64,000 bases of DNA from an uncultured Sphingomonadaceae bacterium. GTDB lineage: Bacteria > Pseudomonadota > Alphaproteobacteria > Sphingomonadales > Sphingomonadaceae. Under the pieces are notes generated by a model that ran no database searches, was not told where the DNA came from, and saw only the letters and a program-made list of their open reading frames with translations. Below are positions 17,522-25,751 of this stretch, one piece after another. The stretch spans positions 124,001 through 188,000 of the forward strand of contig CANMBD010000001.1 of NCBI GenBank assembly GCA_947495985.1, given 5' to 3'. A program made the translations under genes and the position numbers. Each line of letters starts with the position of its first letter. Within the stretch, counting starts at the first letter, position 1.

Positions 17522-17713
17522 TATAGGTTGTGGTTAAGCCAAGGGGGCACACCAACGTATAGTATTACTCGCCAGTAACGCCGACTCGGTGGATGGCTCC
17601 CTTTGGCCTGAATCGCAAGCGATTTATTCGGGTTTTTGGGCAAAAATAAATGCCCGCCCAGGCTGTAAAAATGTTATGTTAAACGGCTCGGCCGCAAGAG
17701 ATTGCCCGAGTCG
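17522..17713 (+). ncRNA. Candidate structured leader RNA of nrdAB
   Basis: This stretch is non-coding but rich in pairing. A 10-pair stem joins 17538-17547 with 17598-17607. Inside it, CACC at 17550-17553 pairs with GGTG at 17588-17591, and a hairpin TTACT-CGCC-AGTAA lies at 17565-17578. After it come a CAAG tetraloop hairpin (17610-17625), a GGGCA/TGCCC hairpin (17638-17655) and an 8-pair stem 17684-17691 / 17706-17713. The last stem ends about 100 bases before the nrdA start at 17813. No match to the cobalamin, SAM, TPP or other riboswitch cores I know is evident. The function is inferred from position only; it might be a ligand- or protein-responsive leader. Confidence 0.45.
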
Positions 17714-17812
17714 AACAATACAGGAACAAATGGCCCGGTATTAAACCCACCAGAAGGCTGGCCAAAGGGCCGGCGAAACGATTGGTTTGGTAGTTTGATT
17801 AAGGGGGCTTTG

Positions 17813-19903
17813 ATGGATTTTAGAGATAGCCGGGAAGATGCCGGGAATAGTGGTAGAGATATGAGTGAGAGTGATATGGGCGCCGAGGTTTTGGACACGC
17901 CAAAAGATAAATCCGAAGACAAAGCAGAAAGCACAGCCAAAAAAGCGCCGGTGAAAGAACCGGAGATCAGCAAAAAGGCGGAAGCCGAAGCGGCAGCGAC
18001 AAAGAAAAATGACGAGAAAGAACTGAAGGCTGAACGTGACAGCCATAGCGTCGAAAAACGCCGGTTCAAAATCGTGCAGGATGACGCGCGCGATGATTTG
18101 CTGACCGACTTTGGCAAAGAGACGCTGAAAGACCGTTACCTGCTTCCGGACGAGAGTTTCCAGGACCTCTTTTCTCGCGTGGCCGATGCCTATGCGGATG
18201 ATCAGGATCATGCCCAGCGGCTCTATGACTATATTTCCAAGCTCTGGTTCATGCCGGCAACGCCTGTACTGTCCAATGGCGGCACTGGTCGCGGCCTGCC
18301 GATCTCTTGCTATCTCAACAGCGTTGACGACAGTCTCAGCGGGATCGTCAATACCTGGAACGAGAATGTCTGGCTCGCGTCAAAGGGCGGCGGCATTGGC
18401 ACCTATTGGGGCAGTGTCCGCGGCATTGGTGAGCCAGTTGGCCTCAACGGCAAGACATCAGGCATCATCCCATTCGTGCGGGTGATGGACAGCCTGACCC
18501 TGGCGATTTCGCAAGGGTCGCTACGGCGCGGTTCGGCGGCTTGCTATCTTGATATCGACCATCCGGAAATCGAAGAATTTCTTGAAATCAGAAAGCCTTC
18601 CGGTGACTTTAACCGAAAAGCTCTCAACCTGCATCACGGTGTATTGCTGACCGACGAATTTATGGAAGCGGTCCGCGATGGTGCAGAGATGGATCTGAAA
18701 TCACCCAAGACTGGTGAAGTGCGCGGCACAGTTGATGCGCGCTCGCTGTTCCAGAAACTGGTCGAGACGCGTCTCGCCACTGGTGAGCCTTATATCATCT
18801 TCAACGACACGGTGAACCGGATGATGCCAAAACATCACCGCGATCTGGGCCTGAAAGTTTCCACGTCCAATCTGTGTTCCGAGATTACACTGCCGACGGG
18901 TCGTGATCATTTGGGTGAGGACAGGACGGCAGTGTGTTGCCTGTCTTCACTCAACCTTGAAAAATGGGACGAGTGGTCAGTCGACAAGGACTTTATCGAA
19001 GATGTCATGCGCTTCCTCGACAATGTCCTTCAGGATTATATTGACCGCGCACCGGATGAAATGGCGCGCGCCAAATATAGCGCCAGCCGCGAACGCAGTG
19101 TTGGTCTGGGCGTCATGGGCTTCCACAGTTTCCTGCAGGCTCGCGGCCTCGGCTTTGAAAGCGCGCTGGCAAAATCGTGGAATATGAAGATCTTCAAGCA
19201 TGTTTCAGCCAAAGCGTCCGAGGCCAGCATGATGCTCGCCAAGGAACGCGGACCTTGTCCCGATGCAGCCGATCAGGGCGTGATGGAGCGCTTCTCCTGC
19301 AAGATGGCGATCGCGCCAACCGCGTCGATCTCGATCATTTGCGGCGGAGCGTCTGCTTGCATCGAACCGATCCCGGCGAATATCTACACGCATAAAACGC
19401 TGTCCGGCAGCTTCGTGGTCAAGAACCCGCATCTTGAAAAGCTGCTCGCTGAGAAATCGAAAGACAGCACCAATGTCTGGAACTCGATCCTTGAGCAGGG
19501 CGGCAGCGTCCAGCATCTCGACTTCCTCTCGGCGGAAGAGAAAGACGCGTATAAAACCAGCTTCGAGATTGATCAGCGCTGGCTGCTTGAACTCGCGGCC
19601 GACCGCACGCCCTATATTGATCAGGCACAGTCGCTGAACCTGTTCATCCCGGCGGATGTCGACAAATGGGATCTGTTGATGCTGCATTTCCGCGCATGGG
19701 AGCTGGGCATCAAGTCGCTCTATTATCTGCGCTCGAAATCGATCCAGCGTGCTGGCTTTGCCGGGCAGGAACAAGCGACCGATAGCGAAGGTGCCAATGT
19801 CGGTGGGGGCGTAGAGGCGGACAACACACTCGATCCGAAAAAGGTCGAGCTGATGACCACGCAAGGCAGCACCGATTATGACGAGTGTCTCGCCTGTCAG
19901 TGA
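17813..19903 (+). CDS. nrdA: Class I ribonucleoside-diphosphate reductase, alpha subunit
   Basis: NrdA reduces ribonucleotides to deoxyribonucleotides by radical chemistry with NrdB. I start at ATG 17813 because AAGGGGG stands five bases before it; the frame is open to a TTG at 17702. The 696-residue chain has a charged, Lys/Glu/Ala-rich N-terminal segment of about 75 residues, then the catalytic barrel: first active-site Cys in LPISCYLNS, then NLCSEITLP with the radical Cys and Glu, PTASISIICGGASACIEP, and the tyrosine pair LYYLRSKS for radical transfer. The tail ends DECLACQ, a CxxC redox pair reduced by thioredoxin or glutaredoxin. No N-terminal ATP-cone is visible, so allosteric shut-off by dATP seems absent. 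nrdB follows after a repeat-filled gap. Confidence 0.93.
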   Translation: MDFRDSREDAGNSGRDMSESDMGAEVLDTPKDKSEDKAESTAKKAPVKEPEISKKAEAEAAATKKNDEKELKAERDSHSVEKRRFKIVQDDARDDLLTDFGKETLKDRYLLPDESFQDLFSRVADAYADDQDHAQRLYDYISKLWFMPATPVLSNGGTGRGLPISCYLNSVDDSLSGIVNTWNENVWLASKGGGIGTYWGSVRGIGEPVGLNGKTSGIIPFVRVMDSLTLAISQGSLRRGSAACYLDIDHPEIEEFLEIRKPSGDFNRKALNLHHGVLLTDEFMEAVRDGAEMDLKSPKTGEVRGTVDARSLFQKLVETRLATGEPYIIFNDTVNRMMPKHHRDLGLKVSTSNLCSEITLPTGRDHLGEDRTAVCCLSSLNLEKWDEWSVDKDFIEDVMRFLDNVLQDYIDRAPDEMARAKYSASRERSVGLGVMGFHSFLQARGLGFESALAKSWNMKIFKHVSAKASEASMMLAKERGPCPDAADQGVMERFSCKMAIAPTASISIICGGASACIEPIPANIYTHKTLSGSFVVKNPHLEKLLAEKSKDSTNVWNSILEQGGSVQHLDFLSAEEKDAYKTSFEIDQRWLLELAADRTPYIDQAQSLNLFIPADVDKWDLLMLHFRAWELGIKSLYYLRSKSIQRAGFAGQEQATDSEGANVGGGVEADNTLDPKKVELMTTQGSTDYDECLACQ

Positions 19904-19934
19904 TCAGGCGCCAATAATAGGCAGTTTGCCCACT

Positions 19935-20163
19935 GCCCCCTCCCGTTTGCTCCTTTAGGGAGGGGGCTGTTTTCTTTAGGACTGTAAAGGATGCAATCAT
20001 AATCCTCTCCCCTTGAGGGAGAGGAAAGTAAGACTTGGCAGCTTGCCTGCCTAGTCGTCTTGGAGAGGGGTATCGGCACACGTAACATTGCCAGCCCCCT
20101 CACCGACTGCGACTAAGTCCTTCGGACAAAGTCTTCGTTGTCCTCTCCCTCAAAGGGGAGAGG
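19935..20163. repeat. Palindromic intergenic repeats between nrdA and nrdB
   Basis: The 293-base gap holds three GC-rich inverted repeats. The first (19935-19967) has arms GCCCCCTCCC and GGGAGGGGGC followed by TGTTTTC, like an attenuator. The second (20004-20024) is CCTCTCCCCTTGAGGGAGAG plus G. The third (20142-20163) is CCTCTCCCTCAAAGGGGAGA plus GG, a near copy of the second in inverted sense. A hairpin AAGTCC-TTC-GGACAAAG lies between at about 20115-20130. Such CTCTCCC/GGGAGAG elements are dispersed in many sphingomonad and other proteobacterial intergenic regions. Here the element may set the nrdA:nrdB ratio through mRNA processing or partial termination. Confidence 0.55.
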
Positions 20164-20196
20164 AGTTGGAAATTGATAAGCGGAGTAACGGAAAAA

Positions 20197-21255
20197 ATGT
20201 CACTTTTGGAAGCACGTAAAACCTACAAGCCCTTTGAATATCCATGGGCCTATGACTTCTGGAAGCGGCAGCAGCAGATTCACTGGATGCCGGAAGAAGT
20301 GCCCTTGGGCGAGGATTGCCGCGACTGGGCGCAGAAGCTGACCGATCACGAGCGCAACCTGCTCACGCAGATTTTCCGTTTCTTCACGCAGGCCGATGTC
20401 GAGGTGCAGGATTGCTATCACGACAAATATGGCCGCGTCTTTAAGCCGACCGAAGTCAAGATGATGCTGACGGCTTTCTCCAACATGGAAACCGTCCACA
20501 TCGCCGCTTATTCGCACCTGCTCGACACGATCGGCATGCCGGAAAGCGAATATTCTATGTTCCTCGAATATGAGGAGATGAAGGACAAGCATGACTATCT
20601 CGGCACATTCGGCGTCGATACGGACGAAGATATTGCCAAGACGCTGGCGATGTTCGGCGGCTTTACCGAAGGGTTGCAGCTATTTGCGTCATTCGCGATG
20701 CTGATGAACTTCCCGCGCTTCAACAAGATGAAGGGCATGGGGCAGATTGTTTCCTGGTCGGTGCGCGATGAATCGCTCCACTGCGAAGGCATTGTCAAAA
20801 TGTTCCATACGTTCGTGAACGAGCGCGACTGCCTGACCAAAGCGGTCAAGGAAGATATTATCGACTGCTGCCAGAAAACCGTGCGGCTGGAAGATGCGTT
20901 TATCGATCTGGCGTTCAGCGACGGTCCGGTGACCGGCATGACCGCGAAAGAGATTAAACGCTATATCCGCTATATCGCGGATTGGAGATTGGGCCAGCTG
21001 GGCTTTGACCCCATCTACATGATCGAAGACCACCCGCTGCCATGGCTCGCGCCACTGCTCAACGGTGTCGAGCACGCCAATTTCTTCGAAACCCGCGCCA
21101 CCGAATATTCCAAAGGCGCTACGCGAGGCAATTGGAACGAAGTGTGGGATTCATTCGATCAACGCAAAGGCGGCAAGATTATCGGCATCGAAGAAACCGA
21201 TAATGATGACGATGGCGAAGATATGTTTGAGCAGGCGGGGGTTGCTGCGGAGTAG
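20197..21255 (+). CDS. nrdB: Class I ribonucleoside-diphosphate reductase, beta subunit
   Basis: NrdB holds the diiron (or manganese) centre and the tyrosyl radical used by NrdA. I start at ATG 20197 (352 residues, MSLLEARKTYKPFEYPWAYD); an upstream TTG at 20173 is in frame, but the ATG gives the conserved beginning. Metal ligands and radical sites are visible: FFTQADVEVQDCYHD with a Glu, NMETVHIAAYSHLL with Glu, His and the radical Tyr, EGLQLFASFAML with Glu, and VRDESLHCEGI with Glu and His. The C-terminus is acidic (ETDNDDDGEDMFEQAGVAAE), as expected for the tail that docks on NrdA. No N-terminal ATP-cone is fused to it. Confidence 0.95.
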   Translation: MSLLEARKTYKPFEYPWAYDFWKRQQQIHWMPEEVPLGEDCRDWAQKLTDHERNLLTQIFRFFTQADVEVQDCYHDKYGRVFKPTEVKMMLTAFSNMETVHIAAYSHLLDTIGMPESEYSMFLEYEEMKDKHDYLGTFGVDTDEDIAKTLAMFGGFTEGLQLFASFAMLMNFPRFNKMKGMGQIVSWSVRDESLHCEGIVKMFHTFVNERDCLTKAVKEDIIDCCQKTVRLEDAFIDLAFSDGPVTGMTAKEIKRYIRYIADWRLGQLGFDPIYMIEDHPLPWLAPLLNGVEHANFFETRATEYSKGATRGNWNEVWDSFDQRKGGKIIGIEETDNDDDGEDMFEQAGVAAE

Positions 21256-21285
21256 GGGGATTAACTTCTCCTCCGCTTTGGTTAT

Positions 21286-22161
21286 ATGTTGACCATGGCA
21301 GGGGTATTTGTTCATCGGCGCGATACGCATTATGCTGATAGACCAGATGAGCAATATCAGTTCCCGAAACGTTATTTTTCTCGAGCTGCGCAGTTCGAAG
21401 GCGATTGGGCGATATATTATGAGCCGGTGAAAGCCGGTGGTCGTGGTTTTTATGCCTTGGCTTTCGTAGAAAAAATTGTACCTGACCCTAATAAATCCGA
21501 CCATTTTATCGCCGTTATTCGGCCGGGAAGCTATCTGGACTTTGCTCAGCCGGTTCCGCATCGACTTGATGGTGTGCTGGTAGAATCAGGGTTGCGTAAC
21601 GCACAGGCAGCTGTTCGTCCGCTCATTGAGGAAGACTTCATACGCATCATCAATCTCGGTCTTAATGAAGACGATGCGGTTTTGCCTCGCGTTACCGCTG
21701 CGGATGACTTTTCATTTGCTGAGCATCGTACGCCGTTTCTATTTGATGATGAGCAGGAAAGACGCAAGATACTCACTTCTCGTGTGGCTCGTGATGGTAC
21801 TTTTCGCACAGCGGTCCTTCGTGCGTATGATCGCCGTTGCGCATTTACTGGTCTTCAGTTTATCAATGGTGGTGGTCGTGCGGAAGTAGAAGCAGCTCAT
21901 ATCAAGCCAGTTTCTGAGAAGGGCCCCGACAGCATTAATAACGGCCTAGCTCTTTCTGGCACAATGCATTGGATGTTTGATCGTGGAATGCTTGGTCTGA
22001 ATGACGATATGTCAATCAAAGTATCGCGTCATGTGAATGATATGGAAAGCTTGGAACGATTGCTGGTACCTGACAGGCAAGCTATCATGCCTGCCGAAAC
22101 TGCTTTGTTGCCACGAGCAGATTTTGTCGAATGGCATCAAACACACATTTTTAAACACTGA
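21286..22161 (+). CDS. HNH endonuclease with an EVE/PUA-like N-terminal domain (possible type IV restriction enzyme)
   Basis: A 291-residue protein in two parts. The C-terminal 130 residues form an HNH_2-type nuclease: CAFTGLQF, AHIKPVSEKGPDSINNGLAL and MHWMFDRGMLGL give the three metal and DNA-cleavage motifs (His, Asn, His). The N-terminal 110 residues (QFEGDWAIYYEPVKAGGRG, FYALAFVEKIVPDPNKSDHF) look like a beta-barrel of the EVE/PUA kind, where GDWAIYYE and an aromatic-lined pocket bind a modified base. That layout is known in EVE-HNH modification-dependent restriction enzymes. The EVE call is by pattern only. No methyltransferase gene is adjacent, which fits a type IV enzyme. By eye the gene is AT-richer than nrdAB beside it, hinting at acquisition. 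The start could also be ATG 21295. Confidence 0.7.
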   Translation: MLTMAGVFVHRRDTHYADRPDEQYQFPKRYFSRAAQFEGDWAIYYEPVKAGGRGFYALAFVEKIVPDPNKSDHFIAVIRPGSYLDFAQPVPHRLDGVLVESGLRNAQAAVRPLIEEDFIRIINLGLNEDDAVLPRVTAADDFSFAEHRTPFLFDDEQERRKILTSRVARDGTFRTAVLRAYDRRCAFTGLQFINGGGRAEVEAAHIKPVSEKGPDSINNGLALSGTMHWMFDRGMLGLNDDMSIKVSRHVNDMESLERLLVPDRQAIMPAETALLPRADFVEWHQTHIFKH

Positions 22162-22258
22162 CTTGAATTGTGGTTCTGGCTGACTTAGCTGATCACCAGA
22201 AAGTTGTTACTAAACCGCCTTTACCGACCTTTAATCGGCTGCGTGATACTCTCTGTAC

Positions 22259-22729
22259 ATGCTCACGCTCATCAATTTTATCCTAGCATTGTTGCTGGTC
22301 AACGCGGTGACGTTTGTCATGTTTGGCTGGGACAAGCTGATGGCCGAAGCGGGCAGTTGGCGGGTTAGTGAAGCGGCACTGCTCCGATGGTCGCTGTTAG
22401 GCGGAATTGGTGGAGCCTATCTTGGTAGTAAGCTTTTTCGTCACAAAACCCGCAAGCAATCTTTCGTCAAAAGCCTGCACAAGATTGGGTTGTTTCAATT
22501 GGTCGCGCTTATCTTTTGCGGTGTATTTTTCTGGCCCACTGATGGTGCCAATAGCGGTGTTGATGCACAGATGGCATTGGTTCAGATGGACCGCATAGCG
22601 TATTATCCCAACTGCGCCGCAGCGCGCGCCGCGGGTGCCGCACCCATCCAACGCGGCGAGCCAGGCTATCGCTCGCGTCTCGATGCCGACAATGATGGTA
22701 TAGCTTGCGAGCCCTATTATGGACGATAG
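22259..22729 (+). CDS. DUF1294 membrane protein with C-terminal excalibur domain
   Basis: A 156-residue protein with two known pieces. Residues about 10-95 are a DUF1294 module: helix LINFILALLLVNAVTFVMFG, then WDKLMAE, LRWSLLGGIGGAYLGSKLFRHKTRK, then a second helix LFQLVALIFCGVFFW. The last 45 residues (YYPNCAAARAAGAAPI, then GYRSRLDADNDGIACEPY) are an excalibur calcium-binding motif, with the DxDNDGxxCE loop and two cysteines, and are expected to lie outside the membrane. The combination recurs in proteobacteria; function unknown. The ribosome binding site is weak. It is likely its own unit after the HNH gene. Confidence 0.85.
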   Translation: MLTLINFILALLLVNAVTFVMFGWDKLMAEAGSWRVSEAALLRWSLLGGIGGAYLGSKLFRHKTRKQSFVKSLHKIGLFQLVALIFCGVFFWPTDGANSGVDAQMALVQMDRIAYYPNCAAARAAGAAPIQRGEPGYRSRLDADNDGIACEPYYGR

Positions 22730-22841
22730 GTGTCACCGCCAATAATCATCGCGCTCCACCCTCAATCTGAGACTCGCAGCATAGACAGCACACCCAAAAG
22801 CGACCTATCACTCTGTAACAAGGGTTTAAGGGAGTGGATTT

Positions 22842-23618
22842 GTGGGCCGTTTTAAATTTCTGGCCGGTATGGCTGCCATGTTTTGCATCGGCCTCGCGGC
22901 GCCCGCAGCGGCGCAGGATTGCGATATCATGCACGCGCTGCAAATCGATGTGAAGGATGGCCGTTTCAAAGTCTATCTGAACAATGTCTATCTCTATGAA
23001 GATGATGACAGGTTGATCAAACATTCCAGGGGGTTCAGCGACTGGCTGGTGCAGGGCGAAAATCTTGTCCGGGTGGAATTTGACGGCAAAGCCGGCGATT
23101 TTTCGGTGATCCGGGTCTGCAGAGGCGCTTTCCCCGATGAAAATGGTGATTTCCCTGATGCCGATACGGTTGGCGAGGCAAAGTTTGATGGCAGCGCGAG
23201 CAAGGAAATGCGGTTCCATCGCAAGGCTCCGGTTGAGGCAGAATATATGAAAGCGGAAATTGCCGGTGATGAAGGCTTGATGGAAGCGGTGAAGAAATTG
23301 CAGGACGCGGCGGCCAGCGGCGACGTGGACAGCGTGATAGCCATGCACGCGCCCATGTTTCGGGATGCGGAGCGGCAGGGCGCGTCACTGGACTGGCTCA
23401 CCACCTATATGCGCGATATCCTGTCCAACAATCCGGTCGATATAGCGACAGGTCTGGTCGCCAAACCGATCATGGGCGGCCGGGCCTATCAGGTGCTGAA
23501 CGCAGAACGGAAGTCGGCCATATCGCTGAACGCAGTCTATGAAGACACAAAAGTCTTTTGGAAAAGCGGCACATTCTGGGCCCGTTTCGACGGCAAATGG
23601 CTCATTCTGGCGCTGTAG
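22842..23618 (+). CDS. Secreted protein of unknown function
   Basis: A 258-residue protein that starts at GTG with AAGGGAG seven bases before it. The N-terminus (GRFKFLAGMAAMFCIGLAAPAAAQ) is a signal peptide with an Ala-x-Ala cleavage site, so the product is periplasmic or secreted. The mature part has a beta-rich N-half (QIDVKDGRFKVYLNNVYLYED, then VRVEFDGKAGDFSVIRVCRG) and a helical C-half (EGLMEAVKKLQDAAASGDVDSVIAMHAP, YMRDILSNNP), ending in a beta segment (FWARFDGKWLILAL). The C-half resembles the helical-plus-sheet layout of SnoaL/NTF2-like folds, but this is not firm. I do not recognise a family. It is convergent with the next gene. Confidence 0.75.
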   Translation: MGRFKFLAGMAAMFCIGLAAPAAAQDCDIMHALQIDVKDGRFKVYLNNVYLYEDDDRLIKHSRGFSDWLVQGENLVRVEFDGKAGDFSVIRVCRGAFPDENGDFPDADTVGEAKFDGSASKEMRFHRKAPVEAEYMKAEIAGDEGLMEAVKKLQDAAASGDVDSVIAMHAPMFRDAERQGASLDWLTTYMRDILSNNPVDIATGLVAKPIMGGRAYQVLNAERKSAISLNAVYEDTKVFWKSGTFWARFDGKWLILAL

Positions 23619-23655
23619 GGCGCGGCTTTGATCACCGCCTCACAGCATCGTCGGT

Positions 23656-24483
23656 TCAGCGCTTCTTGCGTTTCTTCTTGAATACCTTCTTCTCGACATA
23701 TTCCGCGAAATCCTTGGCATAGGCGTCGCGCAGTTCGATCTGGGCTTTTTCGATATCTTCTTCCGTTTTAGGCGGAAAATATTCCAGCGGGTTCTTCACC
23801 TGGCCCTTGCCGATCTTGGTCTGCATGTCGCCGTCAAATTCGCGGTAGATCCAGCCGGTGAACAGGTTGCTGCCGTACATCATCGCCTTGTGATAAAAAA
23901 TATGCGTAGTGGTTAGCTCGGCATAGCAGGGTGCGGTGGAATCGGTCAGGCGCTTCTTGTCCTTGATCGTCTTGTTCATCGCCTTGATCTTGGCCTTTAG
24001 CTCAGGGTCTTTCTTGGCGTCCTCGTTAAACGGCGTTGGCTCCTGCACGATGATTTTATATCCATCCAGCTTCAGCGTCTCGTTGATCCCCAGCTTGTTC
24101 AATTCCTCCATTTGCACGTCTGGACCCAGATAATCCTTCATCAGGTCCTTGACGGTTGCCACCCGGTTTTTATGCGCCGCCTGATCGGCAAGAGCGCCGA
24201 CAATGCCCAAACCGGAAAGCAGACCGGTATTGATGCCGATATAATTTTCCGTCGGCCAGACATGCAACTCACAGACCGATCCATCGGCAGCCAGTTTATA
24301 GGTCGGTGCCTCAGGTGCTGGTACGACGGAAACCTCGGCTGCTTCTTCCGCTGTGACGGTTTTTTCTGCCGCACTCTCCATGATGGAGGCCTCGGCTGCT
24401 TCTGCGCTCTCTTGGGCCATGGCTGATGTGGATGCGAAACAAGTGGCCACCGCGATGGCGGTTAGCGTTGAAAATCTGGTCAT
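23656..24483 (-). CDS. Secreted protein of unknown function with Ala/Glu-rich linker
   Basis: A 275-residue protein with a clear signal peptide (MTRFSTLTAIAVATCFASTSAMAQ) and a low-complexity, Ala/Glu-rich stretch to about residue 60. The folded part carries two cysteines (DGSVCELHVWPTENYIG and TAPCYAEL), which may pair in the periplasm, a predicted helical region (RVATVKDLMKDYLGPDVQME), and a very basic C-terminus (KKVFKKKRKKR) that could contact nucleic acid, peptidoglycan or lipid phosphate. I do not recognise a family. It converges on the preceding secreted-protein gene with 37 bases between stops and is separated from the upstream HTH gene by a 196-base gap in which I see no gene. Confidence 0.72.
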   Translation of the reverse strand: MTRFSTLTAIAVATCFASTSAMAQESAEAAEASIMESAAEKTVTAEEAAEVSVVPAPEAPTYKLAADGSVCELHVWPTENYIGINTGLLSGLGIVGALADQAAHKNRVATVKDLMKDYLGPDVQMEELNKLGINETLKLDGYKIIVQEPTPFNEDAKKDPELKAKIKAMNKTIKDKKRLTDSTAPCYAELTTTHIFYHKAMMYGSNLFTGWIYREFDGDMQTKIGKGQVKNPLEYFPPKTEEDIEKAQIELRDAYAKDFAEYVEKKVFKKKRKKR

Positions 24484-24679
24484 TTTACTCTCCCCCGAAA
24501 ATCTATTTGAAATGCAGCATTTTTAAATTGAGCGGGCAAGCGGAAGCATGTCACAGCATGTAAATATTTCAGGATTCTAGAGGTTTAGGCGAGATAGAGA
24601 GTGACGGGCCTACCTCTTCAATCTTGATCTCCAAAAAACTGCTTTCCTACTCGGCTCTTTCCATGCCTTAATTGCAGTC

Positions 24680-25204
24680 ATGAAACACCACCCATCCCCC
24701 AAACCCGATCCGCGCAGCGCCGCTGTGCAGAGCCGTCGGATATCGCGCATCCCCGCCTTTACACCCGCAGAGCTGCGTGGACGGCGGGATGGGTGGACGC
24801 CTGTGCGGCAGGCGGAGTTTATCGGCTATCTCGCCGAAACGCGCTGCGTCAAACAGGCGGCGGCGCGGGTGGGGATGAGCCGGGAGAGCGCCTATCGCCT
24901 GCGCCGCAAGCCGGGTGCGGAGGATTTTGCCGCGGCGTGGGATTTTGTTCTGGAAGGTCCGGGCAGTGCGGAGGGAAGCGGCACGCGAAAACCAAAGGTC
25001 ACACTAGAAAAGCTGTTTCAGCGTATTAAGGTGGGCCGCTATCGCCCGATGATGCGCGCCGGGCGCTATGTCGGAACGTTGCAAAAGCCTGATAATCAGG
25101 CGCTTTTGGCCGCTATATCGCGTCTTGACATGGTGGTGCCGTCGGAGGACCATTGGGCCGATTTCCCGGCGGACCATGCCAACAAAAAGGTGCCTTCACT
25201 GTGA
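24680..25204 (+). CDS. Helix-turn-helix protein, terminase-small-subunit-like
   Basis: A 174-residue protein. Residues about 36-80 (RRDGWTPVRQAEFIGYLAET, then CVKQAAARVGMSRESAYRLR) form a helix-turn-helix with the same layout as phage terminase small subunits and Tn-type DNA-binding domains: a helix that scans substrate, then AAARVGMSRESAYRLRRK. The N-terminus (MKHHPSPKPDPRSAAVQSRR) is basic and disordered. The C-terminal half is helical with a short conserved KLFQRIKVGRYRPMMRAGRYVG. Such single-copy genes are common in sphingomonads and are not linked to prophage here, because no other phage gene is nearby. Its 3' end overlaps the next gene by four bases (GTGA), so the two are coupled. Confidence 0.65.
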   Translation: MKHHPSPKPDPRSAAVQSRRISRIPAFTPAELRGRRDGWTPVRQAEFIGYLAETRCVKQAAARVGMSRESAYRLRRKPGAEDFAAAWDFVLEGPGSAEGSGTRKPKVTLEKLFQRIKVGRYRPMMRAGRYVGTLQKPDNQALLAAISRLDMVVPSEDHWADFPADHANKKVPSL

Positions 25205-25602
25205 ACTTGAACAAGCAATCCATCGCCCGCATCATTTTCGCGCTTGCCGCGCTTTATGGCATTCCAGTCTTGCTCCTTGGCCTGTCGGGAGAGGCCCAGT
25301 TTAACGCCGCGATGCCGCCCGCGATCACCCATCCCGAATTTTATTACGGTTTTCATGGTGTCGCGCTGGTGTTCCAGCTGATCTTTGTCCTGATCGCCAT
25401 CGACCCGGTACGCTATCGCCCATTGATGCTAGTGGCGGTGCTGGAAAAGCTCGCCTTTTTCGGCCCTGCGCTCTGGCTCAATAGCAGCGGCAGGTTGGCG
25501 GAGGGTGGGCCGTTTTTCGGCGCGATGATAGATGGTGTCTGGGCGCTGCTATTCCTGCTGGCATGGGCGCTGACCCGTCCGAAACGCGATGCAGGCGGGT
25601 GA
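25201..25602 (+). CDS. Small four-helix membrane protein coupled to the HTH gene
   Basis: From GTG 25201 the protein has 133 residues; the GTGA overlap with the previous stop and AAGGTG nine bases before support this start over one farther upstream. Four hydrophobic segments are visible: SIARIIFALAALYGIPVLLLG, FYYGFHGVALVFQLIFVLIAID, PLMLVAVLEKLAFFGPALW and MIDGVWALLFLLAWALTR. I do not recognise a family. Translational coupling to the DNA-binding protein upstream suggests a regulator-effector pair, but this is inference only. Confidence 0.75.
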   Translation: MNLNKQSIARIIFALAALYGIPVLLLGLSGEAQFNAAMPPAITHPEFYYGFHGVALVFQLIFVLIAIDPVRYRPLMLVAVLEKLAFFGPALWLNSSGRLAEGGPFFGAMIDGVWALLFLLAWALTRPKRDAGG

Positions 25603-25751
25603 CAAGACTTCCGGCGGCCCTGTTTCTGCACCAGTTACCTACAGGGCGTCTTGCCCCCGGGGCTCTCCTTCTATACGCTTACTGGTTCGGGGCTAGACTG
25701 ATGGAGGGTTTCCTGATCTGGAAACGGATCGAGCAAAGATAGGTTATAGGA

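Noticed and set aside
17522..17713. Adenosylcobalamin riboswitch before nrdA
   Set aside because: The conserved cobalamin-switch core is not found, and the gene encodes a class I, iron-dependent enzyme with its nrdB partner, for which B12 control makes little sense.
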